NCBI GenBank assembly: GCA_015680685.1 | Contig: MNCI01003964.1 | Coordinates: 1,870 to 60,992, forward strand | From: Gnetum montanum | Lineage: Eukaryota; Streptophyta; Gnetopsida; Gnetales; Gnetaceae | Length of the DNA: 59,123 bases | Direction: 5' to 3' | Shown: positions 35,601 to 46,352 of the stretch, in pieces | Position numbering within the stretch: the first letter of the stretch is position 1 | Layout of the letters: each line of letters begins with the position of its first letter | The notes under the pieces: generated by a model | The model's input: the letters and a program-made list of their open reading frames with translations, nothing else | Databases searched by the model: none | What the model was told of the DNA's origin: nothing | Made by a program: the position numbers and the translations under genes

Positions 35601-37955
35601 ATTTCGATTTGCTTTTTTCTTATTGTTGGTTAGAAGTGCTACATGGTAGCAATGGTAGAAAATAAAAAGATCAGCTTAGTTTCATTTAAATAAGAATCTT
35701 TTACATAACATTTCTTGGCCTTAAAAGCTCATCATTTATGGCAATGAATTGTAAAAGAAGAAAAGCTCTTTATAATTAACTACAAGTAGGCAAGTAGGCC
35801 ATGAGAGATAATAAAAGCTTGTGATTATTTTAAACCTAGAAAATTAAAAAGAGATGTATAAGAGTTTATTTTAGTTGCAAGGAATGTTATTAGAAATTTC
35901 TCAACTAAAAATTACAAGATAAAAGTGTCCTTTTAATAAGTTTTTTTAATATTTATTTTTTGGGACCTCAAGAATTAAAAAATATTTCATTCTTATAGCA
36001 TCTATGTCTAAGCTTATATTTTAAAGATAAAGCTCATAGGTAAACAAAAAGCTCTTATGAATAGCTTGGTTAAGGTTACTAGTTCAAAGGCCCATGCTAT
36101 ATAAAAAAAAAATTTATCTTTTGTGATGGAAGGAAGCATATGCACCTATGGGGTGTAGAGCTAAAAGAGAAGCTATGATCCTATGTAACTTATAGCTAGT
36201 TGAGCCTTTTATATGTGATTGAGTATATTATAGTATTAAATAAAATGAAAGAAAAAAGAAATTATGTTTTAGACAAATTAAGTGTGAGAAATATAGATCC
36301 TTTCACATACAAATTGAAATGATGGATTAATTCATCATCTACTAAACTTTAATGTTCTCTTCATCACATGACCTAAAGTGATAATGGAAGCTTGTATGAA
36401 TTGCATATAGCTTCTTCTTCTTAACTCCATCTCTTTAATAAATCTACAATAACTTTGAACATGGCAATAACTTTGAGCTCATTCATTGTAATTTTCTAAT
36501 TTTTATTTTGAACTCTATTCTAGCTTTGAAATTTTTTCTTCCTTCTTCTTATTTGTTCTCTCCTTTGTAAAATCTCACTACATCTATATTCTTTTGTACA
36601 TCATTTATGTCTAATGTAAGATAGGTATAATTGTGATTTACTTTCCTTTGGCCTTTATATGTTAAAGCCTATGACTTTGATCTCTTAGTAATTCTCAATC
36701 GAAGTTTGTAATAGAAACCTTGTACTTTTATTTTTTTAATTATAATAAAATAGCTATACCCATAAGGATTTAAGGAAAGTTTTACAATGAATAATCTAGC
36801 CATTCTAACAGTTGAACCATCATAAAAGCTTTATTTATTTTTGTTTCTATTATAGTTATTATTTTATTAATCTAATTTTTCTTAGTTTTGGAAATTTTTG
36901 CTATTTTCTAATTAGTTGATTTTTTAAATGGTCCTAAATTAAACCAAGCCCTCCACCTCATCCTCCCCTCCCCACCCCACCACCCAAACCAACACCACCA
37001 TCGCGCCCAANGGATATGTTTTTCTCCAATAATTAACCTAGACTTATTATAACACAATGCATAGATATGCATTGAAAAATCAATTTCTCAAATAATACAT
37101 GGTATGCATAAATAATATTTAGTATGCTAAAATATGAAGACATTGAAAGAAATGGACATCTATGTTCTACAATTTCACAAGCTTCCTATGATGTCTTTAT
37201 TAAATGATAATGGTATTAATCAATATTTTTATAATTTATAAATTTACAAAAAATATATACCAAGTCTTTATAGTTCTTGTTTTACTAGGTTTTTTACATT
37301 GTGGCTTTTCATTAGTTATGCATAATATTTAGATTGTATCAATGATGGATAGAATTTAGATATTTGAATTCCTTAATTTCTTTCTTTAATTATGGATGTG
37401 AATTTATGATTTATTAAGAAGTACTTAATTCTTATGAATAAAACTTACCAAAAAAGTGATAATGATCTTTTGCATGGCTCAAGCTTCCATGTTACTTTAT
37501 TATATGATTTTCAAGTTTTTATTTATTTTTATAACTTTACTATGAAGACCAATAAAAACATACCAAATTAAGCATTAATGATAAAAAAACTTAATGAGTT
37601 TTACCATCATCAATTTCACAAAATGAGCTTTTATATCATCATCATTTTTGAAATACTTTATCTTTAGTGTGAGCTTACATGTAGTACTACTACACATAAA
37701 TCATGAAACACATTTCAACAAATTGTAATTTCGAATACTTATGCTTGAGGAATGAGATCATAGTATGCAATAAAAATTTCTTTCCAATCTTGAGTGAAAA
37801 TCTATAATTGTTTATTCCATAAAAATCCTATGCATTAATAATAATTTATATATTTTAAATAATACATTAAATTATAGCAATCATAGTTATCTTCATTACA
37901 TACTTCATCCTTTATTATAATTGCATTTTTTCTTGATGGAATCTTATTGAGTATA
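35601..37955. other. AT-rich stretch without recognisable genes
   Basis: No frame, LTR or domain is seen. Homopolymeric A and T runs are common. A C-rich tract ending in an ambiguous base lies at about 36948-37011 and is listed separately. Confidence 0.45.
36948..37011. repeat. C-rich tract ending at an ambiguous base
   Basis: About 60 bp of mostly C with short A and T (CTCCACCTCATCCTCCCC type), then CATCGCGCCCAA and an N at 37011. The composition contrasts with the AT-rich surroundings. The complement has four or more G runs. It may be a genuine low-complexity tract or an assembly join. Confidence 0.5.
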
Positions 37956-39130
37956 TGTTGATGCGTAAATTTTGGACACGCCGCCAACACTTGTGACAAC
38001 TCGTTTTAGGAGACTATCGCCTAGGGCGCCTCCCGTATGGGTACGGAAACCCAGGAATAGTCTCAGCTGGAAAGGGCTATGTGACAAAACAATAATAACA
38101 ATATTTTAAACAAAATATTAAAAGCTTTAAATTTAATAAGAATATTAAAAAGTTAAATAATTTTTGCAATTTAAAAGAGTACAATAAATAATTCAAAATA
38201 AAATGCAAATAATAATATTGAAAACTGTAAAAGTTATCTGCCACCGCAGCTGCTTCTACACTTGGAGATGGCAGAGAGAAAAATATGTCCTATTGTTTGA
38301 AAGCAAATAAATAAAGAAAAAAATGATGTGCATACAAACTGTCTCTGCCAGGTTTCTGTTTATAGGCAGAAAGAGGGCGTTGGTCTCTGCCGTGTGGGCA
38401 GAAAAGAAAATATGTCTGTTTCTGTCTGAGAAAACAAAAAATCGTCGTTCAAAAATTTCTACTATAGGGCAAGCACACTGTCATCTGCAATCTTCCTGCA
38501 ACTGCTATTGATGTTCATCGTGCGTTTCACGCTCCTGCCATGTTCTGCTGCCTACCGGTAGAAGAGAGAAGACTACCGAAAACACCTCTGTTGTCGGTGT
38601 TGCCTACCAACAGAACAGAAAATGGTTGCCACAAACTCTCTTGCCCCTCCTCCATTTATGTGAATTGACAAGGTATTTATAGGGTTGGACCGAGCTCGAG
38701 CACGAAATTCAAGAATGGAATCAACGGCTGTGAGATGAGAGGAAAGTAGATCTAGCGACTTGTGTCCCATGGATAGTTGACATGAGTTGGATGTGTGTTG
38801 GATAGTTGCATTCTTTGACTAGGTTCAATGTATTTGTGTTAGATAGTTGTGCACGAGTTGGATGTGTGTTGGATAGTTGCATTCTTTGACCAGGTTCAAT
38901 GTATCTATGTTGGATAGTTGTGCATGAGTTGGATGTGTGTTGGATAGTTGCACTCTTTGACCAGGTACATTGCATTTTACAATTTATGGGTTATTCAAGC
39001 CCATGAAAGTACATTTAATTTAGACCATGAGGGCTTGACATGTCAATACTATACAACTTTTTATTTTTTGTGATATTAAACTTGTTCAAACAAGGCCCTA
39101 TGCCTAGCATGGGTGAGGTTGGCCTCAACA
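37956..39130 (-). repeat. 3' LTR of the gag-protease element
   Basis: 1175 bp, aligned along its length with 43511-44630. Differences are mostly transitions, about 6-7% by eye over the first 750 bp. It has three copies of a 70-71-bp tandem repeat where the other LTR has two. Confidence 0.92.
38771..38967. repeat. LTR minisatellite, 70-71 bp unit, nearly three copies
   Basis: Units start at 38771, 38841 and 38912, each opening GGATAGTTG (AGATAGTTG in the second) and containing GAGTTGGATGTGTGTT and TTCTTTGAC. The right LTR has two units, at 44342 and 44412. The copy number therefore changed after insertion, or during the element's replication. Confidence 0.85.
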
Positions 39131-39143
39131 CTTAGCCCCCTAA
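39131..39143 (-). promoter_or_regulatory. Polypurine tract of the gag-protease element
   Basis: On the minus strand TTAGGGGGCTAAG lies directly before the TGTTGAGG start of the 3' LTR. Confidence 0.7.
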
Positions 39144-40232
39144 CGATAGATTGCATGCAAGTGCAAGAACTACAAAATTTTGAATGAAAATGCAACAGAT
39201 GGGAAAAAAAAACAACATGAAAAAAGAAATGCAAACTTGAAAGTAAACTATAATGTTCTAAACATGATCAAAATAACCAAATAATCGAAAGAGACACCGA
39301 CATAGGCCATCCAAACAACCATTAAAATCTNCTTAATGAGGAGAATGAGCTAAAACTCATGTTAGATCATACTAAGTCACAACTTTTAGATTTTTCCTTG
39401 GTTTTTTTTCTTTTTTGGGAACTTAAATTTAAAAGAGGAAACAGAGGTTAGGGTGAATATTGCTACCGGACCCCATCATGCTCAAGAACTTATTACACTG
39501 CCAATGAACATGGTTCTCATTTTTGTTTTGTTTTTTTTAAGGAAACTTTGCTCATGGTGTACTTCATTCTTAAGGTAGGAATTCCAACACGAGTCTGGAC
39601 GATTAGCTACATTGCCAAAGAGCATGGTCCTTTTGGAAACTTTGCCCATGGTGCAGTTCAACCCTCGTGTATGTGCCTTTGATTGGTTGCATCATAGCAG
39701 GTCTCCTGGGTGGCTAAGGGTTCTCAAGTAGAAATGAACACACTTCTCCCCGTTGTTCACAAGATAGCCATGGATCATCATACCTTAGGGCTTGGGCTTA
39801 TGAGAGGAAAGGATAGAATTTTCTAAGGTCACCTAGTAATTATGACTAACCACTCTCCAACATCACATATCCTACACTCACATGATCATGATGATGACAT
39901 GATAAGCTTGTATAAGTCAAATGCTCCATAATCTAACATAACAAATAAACTAAAACCTTGGAATCAATTGGAAAGATTTATAGTATTTATAAAATATAAA
40001 GCAGATTTTATAGCATTATATTATAGTAATAGTAAATTATATTATACCTACATTATTTTTCAATGGTGTTAAGATGACCCAATATCAAGTAACTCAAATG
40101 AGCAATGATTATTAAAATCATATGAAGAACATAATAATCAAAACAATATGCTAAGAAAGAAATGATGGAAATGCAAGCTAAATATGAAAATGCAATGAAA
40201 TGCAACGAAAAAAATGGGAAGAAAACATGCAA
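39144..40232 (-). other. 3' untranslated region of the gag-protease element
   Basis: No frame is seen. Two diverged copies of a block with CATGGT, GGAAACTTTGC and CATGGTG start near 39495 and 39610, about 115 bp apart. A single N lies at 39331. Confidence 0.5.
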
Positions 40233-40680
40233 CTAAGAATCTACCAGATGTCCACATGGGGTACCTGAGTAGAAATGTTTCAAACGAAATGCATTAAAAT
40301 TTCGATTCAACCTATATCCTTGTAAATCAACAATCTTAAACACATTTGGGGTAGTGATGTCTACAATTTGGAATGGACCTGACCACATAGGTGAAAACTT
40401 AGTTTGAGGGCCAGTTTGACCAGACGCTCTATCCCTCTTAAGGACTAGATCACCTACTTGAAAATTTTTAGTTGGATATTTTTTAGCAAACCATCTCTTG
40501 ACAATTTGTTGATACTTAAGATTATGAAAATCAAGACCTACACTTATCTTTCTTGATCATTTTCTATAAATTTTTTCTTTAATATAAGTTTCAATGATAG
40601 GTCTAGGTTTTGGTGGGTCATCAGATATAGCTTTTCTAGGAGAATGTTCCATGGATGCAATGCATTGTTAAAATTTAGCA
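40233..40680 (-). pseudogene. Integrase C-terminal remnant of the gag-protease element
   Basis: In a frame overlapping the end of the gag-protease frame, the minus strand reads DDPPKPRPIIETYIKEKI, one TGA stop, then SVGLDFHNLKYQQIVKRW, FQVGDLVLKRDR, MWSGPFQIVDI and FRLKHFYSG, ending at a stop at 40233. This is the C-terminal DNA-binding part of a Ty3/gypsy integrase. Its presence shows that the element descends from a full gag-pol element by loss of everything between protease and this tail. Confidence 0.75.
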
Positions 40681-43132
40681 CACCTTCAACTTTTTTAAGA
40701 GGTAAGGTCTTATTTATATCTTCGTCTTCCCCTAAAGGTGGTGGATCACTTAGAAAAAATTCATTGTGTTGTTGATAAGGCAAGGTGTCTCCATAGTTTT
40801 CTTCACCTTCTCTAGAACTTTGATAGGAATGGATGGGATCTACATAAGGGATAGGATTTTTTGTAGTTCCACTCACACAGTCATTTTCAACATGTTCACT
40901 ACACTCAACCTCAATAACCCCAACATAAAGATTAGCATTTTGATCTTCCAAAGATTGATTTTGTTGATCCAAGGTTGTTACTACTTGTTTGTAGAAGGGT
41001 TCTTGGGGTATAGTCATGTATTCAGATTTTCCTTTGATAGGGATCAATAATTCCGAGAAATCTGACCTAAAGAAGCCCCCAAACTTAGCTCCAAAAGTCC
41101 TTGATAAGAGCACACCATATGTGGGTTTCATGTCAACTACTAGGATGTCCGTATAACATGTAAATGTAGGGTATTTCTTAAGTTGTACTTTTATTCCTTT
41201 TAATAACCCTACTACAGGTACGCTAGATCCATCAAGTTGAATTACACTTTTAGTTTGTGGTATCATTTGTGCTCCTAAGGTGTTACAAATGTCAAGAGGC
41301 ATAACACTAACAGTTGCACCTGAATCCATTAAACAGTTATGGACATTCTTTCCTAAAATAATCAAAGTGGTTAGGAAAGGGGGATGATCCTTTTTGCTAG
41401 ACATAGAATTATCCATGTTTTGTACTGGTAACGTGTTAGGACTTTCTGCAAAGTGAACTTGCCTTTTGGGAATTGGGGATTTTTCTCTTTGGGCTACGGG
41501 TATATGAACCATATCCCAAATCACTTCTTTTATTTTGTTAAAGTGTAGGAGGTCATACATAGAAATGTTGGCTTTAACTCTTTTTAAGTCCTCAACCAAA
41601 TCATAATTCTTATGTTCATCTTTGGCTTCTTGTTGAGATGGAACTCTTCTAAGTATATAAGGGGGGTTTGGTCGTTGTGGGGCAATTACTTGGGATGACT
41701 CGGATTGGTTGTTTGCATTGTTTTGAATAGGAACTCTTCTATTTGGAGGTGTATAGGAATTGTTCCTAGTTTGTTGTTGTGTAGCATTCATAATGTCACT
41801 AATTTTGTGGTAGCGAGTGTTGTGTGGGTTAGGGTCGCCTACCATAACTTGTTCTAATGAGGAAACCTCTTCATTTCCTATCTCATGAGGTACATTAAGG
41901 ACCATGATAGGGATTTTCCCATTTTGTTGCCCTTGGGTATTGTCACCATACAATGTCATGAATTGAGGACAAGTCTTTTCGGAATGTTGCCTCGTATTAT
42001 GAAGATGACAATAATCATCGCTGATTGATACACTTGGTTTTTCTGGTTGTATAGGGCCTTTATTATTATTTCTCTTTAGCTCGACCACTTCATTGGATAG
42101 TTTTTGTAGTGAAATGAGTATTTGGGTCATCTGATCTTGGGTTTCGGTTAGTGGTTCAACAAAATTTGATGTCCCGTTTGGGTTAATAATGGATTGAATC
42201 AAGGTTTTTGATTGGTCATCATTCAAACCAGTGTTGGATGGTAAGAATAAAGAGGACATGGGGCCTTGTGAGTAATTACTTAAAGGTTGAGTTGATTGAA
42301 AGGGAGAAACAGCTTGAGGCATGACATTAGATGTTTGAAAAGTTGGTAGGAGTGGGTCTGATTGCATAGGGTTACTAACACTCATCATCTCAAATTGGGT
42401 TTGGATGCTGTTCATAAGGGTTATTTTCTCTAATTCCACACCTTTTGACATTACACCTTGTATTTTCGTTATGTTGGGATCAGATTTGATAGCATAAGCG
42501 AAGAATGAATCAATGGTAGAGAGATAGAAGTTGAGGATACCATCTGGTTGTGGTCGCATCTCATTTGGCACATAGGCCAGTTGATGAAGGAATCTAAGGT
42601 TATAATCCCTAACATTTTCCCGAGGTAGCTTTCTTAGGCTGGTAAAGTTGCTTGATGCGATAGCATGACTAGTAAATTTGTCAAATTGATTCAAAAACTT
42701 GTTTTTGAATTCTTGCCATGTGTTAATAGAGGCATCAGGAAGCATTAAGAACCATTGGGTTGCTTTAGTCCTAAATTTTGTTACAAACACCCTACATGCC
42801 ACATCATTATGTATAATGTTGTGAATCCCTAATAAGGTTTTAAAACATTGTATGTGTTGGTGGGCATCATTCGTAGGGGTTGTAGGATCAAAGAACAAGT
42901 TTATGTTTTGAATGGATTTTGGTATGTCATGGTAATTATAAAAGTTACAAGGGTTTCTTACTAAGGGAGCCGGGGGTTGATGGGATGTCATCTTAGTCTG
43001 AGGTTTTTTAGGAATTAAACTTGGAAAAAGTGAAGCTCGTTGTTTTCTCAAAGTAAATTGACGAGTAGCTGGTTGACTAGGGGTAGGAGTATGAGTTCTT
43101 TGTTGAGATATTTCATAAAAAAAGTCACTCAT
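40544..43132 (-). CDS. gag-pro: Intact gag-protease polyprotein, 862 codons
   Basis: This single frame runs from ATG at 43132 to the stop at 40544, 378 bp downstream of the 5' LTR. Residues about 80-215 form a retrotransposon gag domain (RVFVTKFRTKATQWFLMLPD, NTWQEFKNKFLNQF). Residues 375-388 form a zinc knuckle C-X2-H-X4-H-X4-C (C375, H378, H383, C388), the variant with His in the second position seen in several plant Ty3 gags. An Asn/Gln-rich linker follows. The aspartic protease has its active site intact, D603-S604-G605 (MDSGATVSVMP), with YGVLLSRTFGAK at about 672-683. The last 35 residues or so appear out of frame with the integrase remnant. Gag would form the particle and protease would process it. 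The frame is unbroken while all other coding remnants in the window are full of stops. Confidence 0.92.
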   Translation of the reverse strand: MSDFFYEISQQRTHTPTPSQPATRQFTLRKQRASLFPSLIPKKPQTKMTSHQPPAPLVRNPCNFYNYHDIPKSIQNINLFFDPTTPTNDAHQHIQCFKTLLGIHNIIHNDVACRVFVTKFRTKATQWFLMLPDASINTWQEFKNKFLNQFDKFTSHAIASSNFTSLRKLPRENVRDYNLRFLHQLAYVPNEMRPQPDGILNFYLSTIDSFFAYAIKSDPNITKIQGVMSKGVELEKITLMNSIQTQFEMMSVSNPMQSDPLLPTFQTSNVMPQAVSPFQSTQPLSNYSQGPMSSLFLPSNTGLNDDQSKTLIQSIINPNGTSNFVEPLTETQDQMTQILISLQKLSNEVVELKRNNNKGPIQPEKPSVSISDDYCHLHNTRQHSEKTCPQFMTLYGDNTQGQQNGKIPIMVLNVPHEIGNEEVSSLEQVMVGDPNPHNTRYHKISDIMNATQQQTRNNSYTPPNRRVPIQNNANNQSESSQVIAPQRPNPPYILRRVPSQQEAKDEHKNYDLVEDLKRVKANISMYDLLHFNKIKEVIWDMVHIPVAQREKSPIPKRQVHFAESPNTLPVQNMDNSMSSKKDHPPFLTTLIILGKNVHNCLMDSGATVSVMPLDICNTLGAQMIPQTKSVIQLDGSSVPVVGLLKGIKVQLKKYPTFTCYTDILVVDMKPTYGVLLSRTFGAKFGGFFRSDFSELLIPIKGKSEYMTIPQEPFYKQVVTTLDQQNQSLEDQNANLYVGVIEVECSEHVENDCVSGTTKNPIPYVDPIHSYQSSREGEENYGDTLPYQQHNEFFLSDPPPLGEDEDINKTLPLKKVEGVLNFNNALHPWNILLEKLYLMTHQNLDLSLKLILKKKFIENDQER

Positions 43133-43486
43133 AAAATGAAAAATAACAGGAAATGTAAAATGCTAATAAACTGTGAAAATTAAAAAAATGGAAAAAACAT
43201 TTGAATGCTATATTTTTATTTTCTTTTTAAAGTAAAGTTGAAATTACAAAATTTTAGAAAAGTAAATTGAAAGTAAAATGATTTAAATAGCCTCAATTAA
43301 ATTTCAGAAAACAAATTAACAAAAGGATTGCTAAAATATAAATTTGGAGATTTGAAAGTGAAACTAAAATAGAGCAATAAAACTAAAAATAGGAAGGCAA
43401 AAACAAAAATAGATAGTAATAAAAAATGATAATGTTTTTTTGAAAAAAAGAAACATAAAAGGAAAATAAAGAAAGGTTGAGAAATT

Positions 43487-43504
43487 GCCCTCCTTCTAGC
43501 TCCA
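43487..43504 (-). promoter_or_regulatory. Candidate primer-binding site of the gag-protease element, tRNA not recognised
   Basis: Six bases after the 5' LTR edge the minus strand reads TGGAGCTAGAAGGAGGGC. Its start TGG is as expected for a site matching a tRNA CCA end. I do not recognise the tRNA: it does not match the tRNA-Asp or tRNA-iMet sites used by the other elements here. Confidence 0.4.
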
Positions 43505-43510
43505 AAAAGG

Positions 43511-44630
43511 TGTTGATGCGTAAATTTTGGACACGCCGCCAACACCTGTGAAAACTTGTTTTAGGAGACTATCGCCTAGGGTGCCTCCCGTATGGGTACA
43601 GAAACCCGGGAATAGTCTCAGCTGGAAAGGGCTATGTGATAAAACAATAATAACAATATTTTAAACAAAATATTAAAATCTTTAAAATTAATAAGAATAT
43701 TAAAAAGTTAAATAATTTGTGCAATTTAAAAGAGTACAATAAATAATTCAAAATAAAATGCAAATAATAATATTGAAAACTGTAAAAGTTATTTGCCACT
43801 GCGGCTGCTTCTGTGCTTGGAGATGGTAGAGAGAAAAATCTATCCTGTTGTTTGAAAGCAAATAAATAAAGAACAAAACGATGTGCATACAACTTGTCTC
43901 TGCCAGGTTTCTATTTATAGGCAGAAAGAGGGCGTTGGTCTCTACCGCGTGGGCAGAAAAGAAAAAGAAAAGAAAAGAAAACGTATTTGTTTCTATCTGA
44001 GAAAATAGAAAATCGTCGTTCAAAAATTACTACTGCAGGGCAAACACACTATCATTTGCAATCTTCCTGCAACTACTGTTGATGTTCACCGCGCATTTCA
44101 CGCTCCTACCGTGTTCTGCCACCTGCCAGTAGAAGAGAGAAGACTGCCGAAAACACCTCCACTGTTGGTGTTGCCTGCCAGCAGAACAAAAAATGGTTGC
44201 CATAGACTCTCTAGCCCCTCCTCTATTTATGTGAATTGACAGGGTATTTATAGGGTTGGACTGGACTTGGGCACGAAATTCAAGAATGGAATCAATGGCT
44301 GTGAGATGAGAGGAAAGTAGATCTAGCGACATGTAACCCATGGATAGTTGGCACAAGTTGGACGTGTGTTGGATAGTTGCATTCTTTGACTAGGTTCAAT
44401 GTATCTATGTTGGATAGTTGTGCATGAGTTGGATATGTGTTGGATAGTTGCATTTTTTGACTAGGTACATTGCATTTTACAATTTATGGGTTATTCAAGC
44501 CCATGAAAGTACATTTAATTTAGACCATGAGGGCTTGACATGTCAATACTGTACGACTTATGATTTTTTGTGATATTAAACTTGTTCAAACAAGTCCCTA
44601 TGCCTAGCATGGGTGAGGTTGGCCTCAATA
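43511..44630 (-). repeat. 5' LTR of the gag-protease element
   Basis: 1120 bp. In plus orientation it starts TGTTGATGCG and ends GGCCTCAATA, next to the target duplication GTATA. An AAAAG microsatellite is expanded near 43959-43980 compared with the other LTR. It has two copies of the 70-bp unit. Confidence 0.92.
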
Positions 44631-46050
44631 GTATATAAGTTGTATATGTATAAAAATATTATAAATAATTAAAAGTCTTTAAGTTGTTTGACTAATGAAT
44701 CTTTTTGAAAAATTCTAATGCTATTTTAATATATCAAAGAACAATTTGATTCACATTCTATTTATACTATTATTATAAACTTCATATTTTTTCATCCTTT
44801 TTTTGATAGTATTATTATTATTTTCATTTGTATTCATCTTTTTCATTGTATATTTCTTAGGAACATTCATGAGGATTTGCCATTCATTGATAACTATATT
44901 AGGATCAAGGATCTCTTGAGAAGCAACTTGTGACACTCACAAGTTATCTATTAGTGACTTCACAAAGGGGGAAAAGACTATAAGTATAGAGCAAGCTCTA
45001 CTCACCTAGTAGGAAAAAGCACTAACTAGGTAGCTACGCCGCATGATTGATGCAATCCTTCATTATGTGTTGATTACCTACATCTAGCAATTAAGATACT
45101 ATCTACTAGATTTTGGTTGTATTATATTAAGAAAAAATCTAGCTAGCAAAGTGGATGCTAGTGTGGATGTTATGATTATTATCAAGGTGCTAGCTATCAT
45201 AGCCTCAATATTGGATGATGGAATCTTCTCTTGGATTTTCTTAACCAAGATAGTTTTTATAATCTCAGTCTAGGACATCATAGAAGCTTTGTGAATGGTA
45301 TCGCTAGTATAACAAACAATCCTGTCCTTTTTATAAATCTTTTTAATGAGACATGAAAAGGAAAGGATATTTCTATTAGGTTCATTCTTCTTGAACTATC
45401 TTTTAACATCTATACAAAGGAGAAGAGGTAGATTAACTAGAAAGTACCCATTGAGAACTACACATGCCTTAGTAGAGAAGGATATGATCTTGTTTAAACT
45501 AACTATTGGATTGACATGATAATTTTTAATTTTAAAATATATCTTTTCTACTAGAATCAAGAAGTTAAACTCTTATAGTTCACATTGTATGCCTAATGTA
45601 TCCATTTAGTATTAATGTCTACATCTAAGTAGGTGGACACTTTAGTAACTTTGACCATAACTTTTAGGATTTAAAATGCTTTTGCAATCACATAAATCAA
45701 GTAGCATTTGGTGTTATCTTTAATTTTTATAATGGAATTTTCTTTGTGATTTCTTTAAAATAGATGGATCTCATCAAGTTTTTACTCTTCATAGGTTGAT
45801 AGGGCTAGCTAAAAAAAAGAATTTTGTAGTTACTCTTACACATTCTAAGGATCACACTCTAAAAATGAAATGAAATTAGATTCTAGTGGCATGCTCCTCA
45901 AGATAGTCTTATATTAGACAACAGTAGATATCTATGAGATTATCTCTAACTCAAATGAAGGTATCTTTTCCTAGATTGATTCCTATTCTACATAGTAGGA
46001 ATTTTCCTCATAAATTACATGGTTTGGTTAATCATAAATAAATAAATAAT
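44631..46050. other. AT-rich stretch without recognisable genes
   Basis: No domain is recognised. Since the segment just after it is the end of an old RNase H on the plus strand, part of this stretch may be unrecognisable RT/RNase H of that element. Confidence 0.4.
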
Positions 46051-46352
46051 GATCCCCATTTGATGGCTAATAATCCTACATGAGTTTAATATTATGATGA
46101 TTGATAAGGAAACTAAGAACATTGTAGTATATCATTTATCTTAATTAATATGGAATAACAAGGATGATGAAAAACCCTTATTAGATCAATTTTTTACGAG
46201 TCTTTATTTCTTAATGCTACTACAATCTCTTATTCAACAACTACTCAATGGTTTGTTGATTACCTCACTAACCTATAAGAGAAAAGGGTTCCTTATAAAT
46301 GGAACAAGCATAGGATGTAACAATTTCTACACTAGGTAAAGAATTACATGAA
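46051..46352 (+). pseudogene. Old Ty3/gypsy pol: RNase H end and linker, left half of insertion target
   Basis: The conceptual protein HEFNIMMIDKETKNIVVYHLS (in parts: HEFNIMMIDKETKN, IVVYHLS) aligns with EFDLTMVD...ENVVANHLSRL of the family A RNase H. It is followed by YKWNKHRM and FLH-VKNYMNDE, which resembles the linker before integrase. It stops at the ATGAA target duplication, and the frame resumes at 56489. This is the oldest visible layer on this side of the window. Confidence 0.6.

Larger units (their letters stand above)
37956..44630 (-). mobile_element. TR-GAG-like Ty3/gypsy element with intact gag-protease, lacking RT and integrase core
   Basis: The LTRs have perfect short inverted ends (TGTTGA...TCAACA, decayed to TCAATA in the right copy). 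The 5-bp target duplication is GTATA (37951-37955 and 44631-44635). In element sense (minus strand) the order is 5' LTR 44630-43511, candidate primer site, gag-protease frame 43132-40544, integrase C-terminus, untranslated region, polypurine tract and 3' LTR. Only 4.4 kb separates the LTRs. RT, RNase H and the integrase core are missing, so it would need enzymes from another element. This matches the TR-GAG class of non-autonomous elements. Confidence 0.92.

Noticed and set aside
38721-38975. An 84-codon minus-strand frame with repeated peptides
   Set aside because: It is a translation of the LTR minisatellite and has no domain.
43297-44356. Several 80-110-codon minus-strand frames in the 5' LTR and leader
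   Set aside because: They overlap each other within LTR and untranslated sequence, with low-complexity Phe/Leu-rich products from poly-A/T DNA.
45060-46050. Suspected RT of the old plus-strand element
   Set aside because: I looked for RT motifs (xxDD box, GLCNA-type block) and found none readable, so it is left as unassigned sequence.
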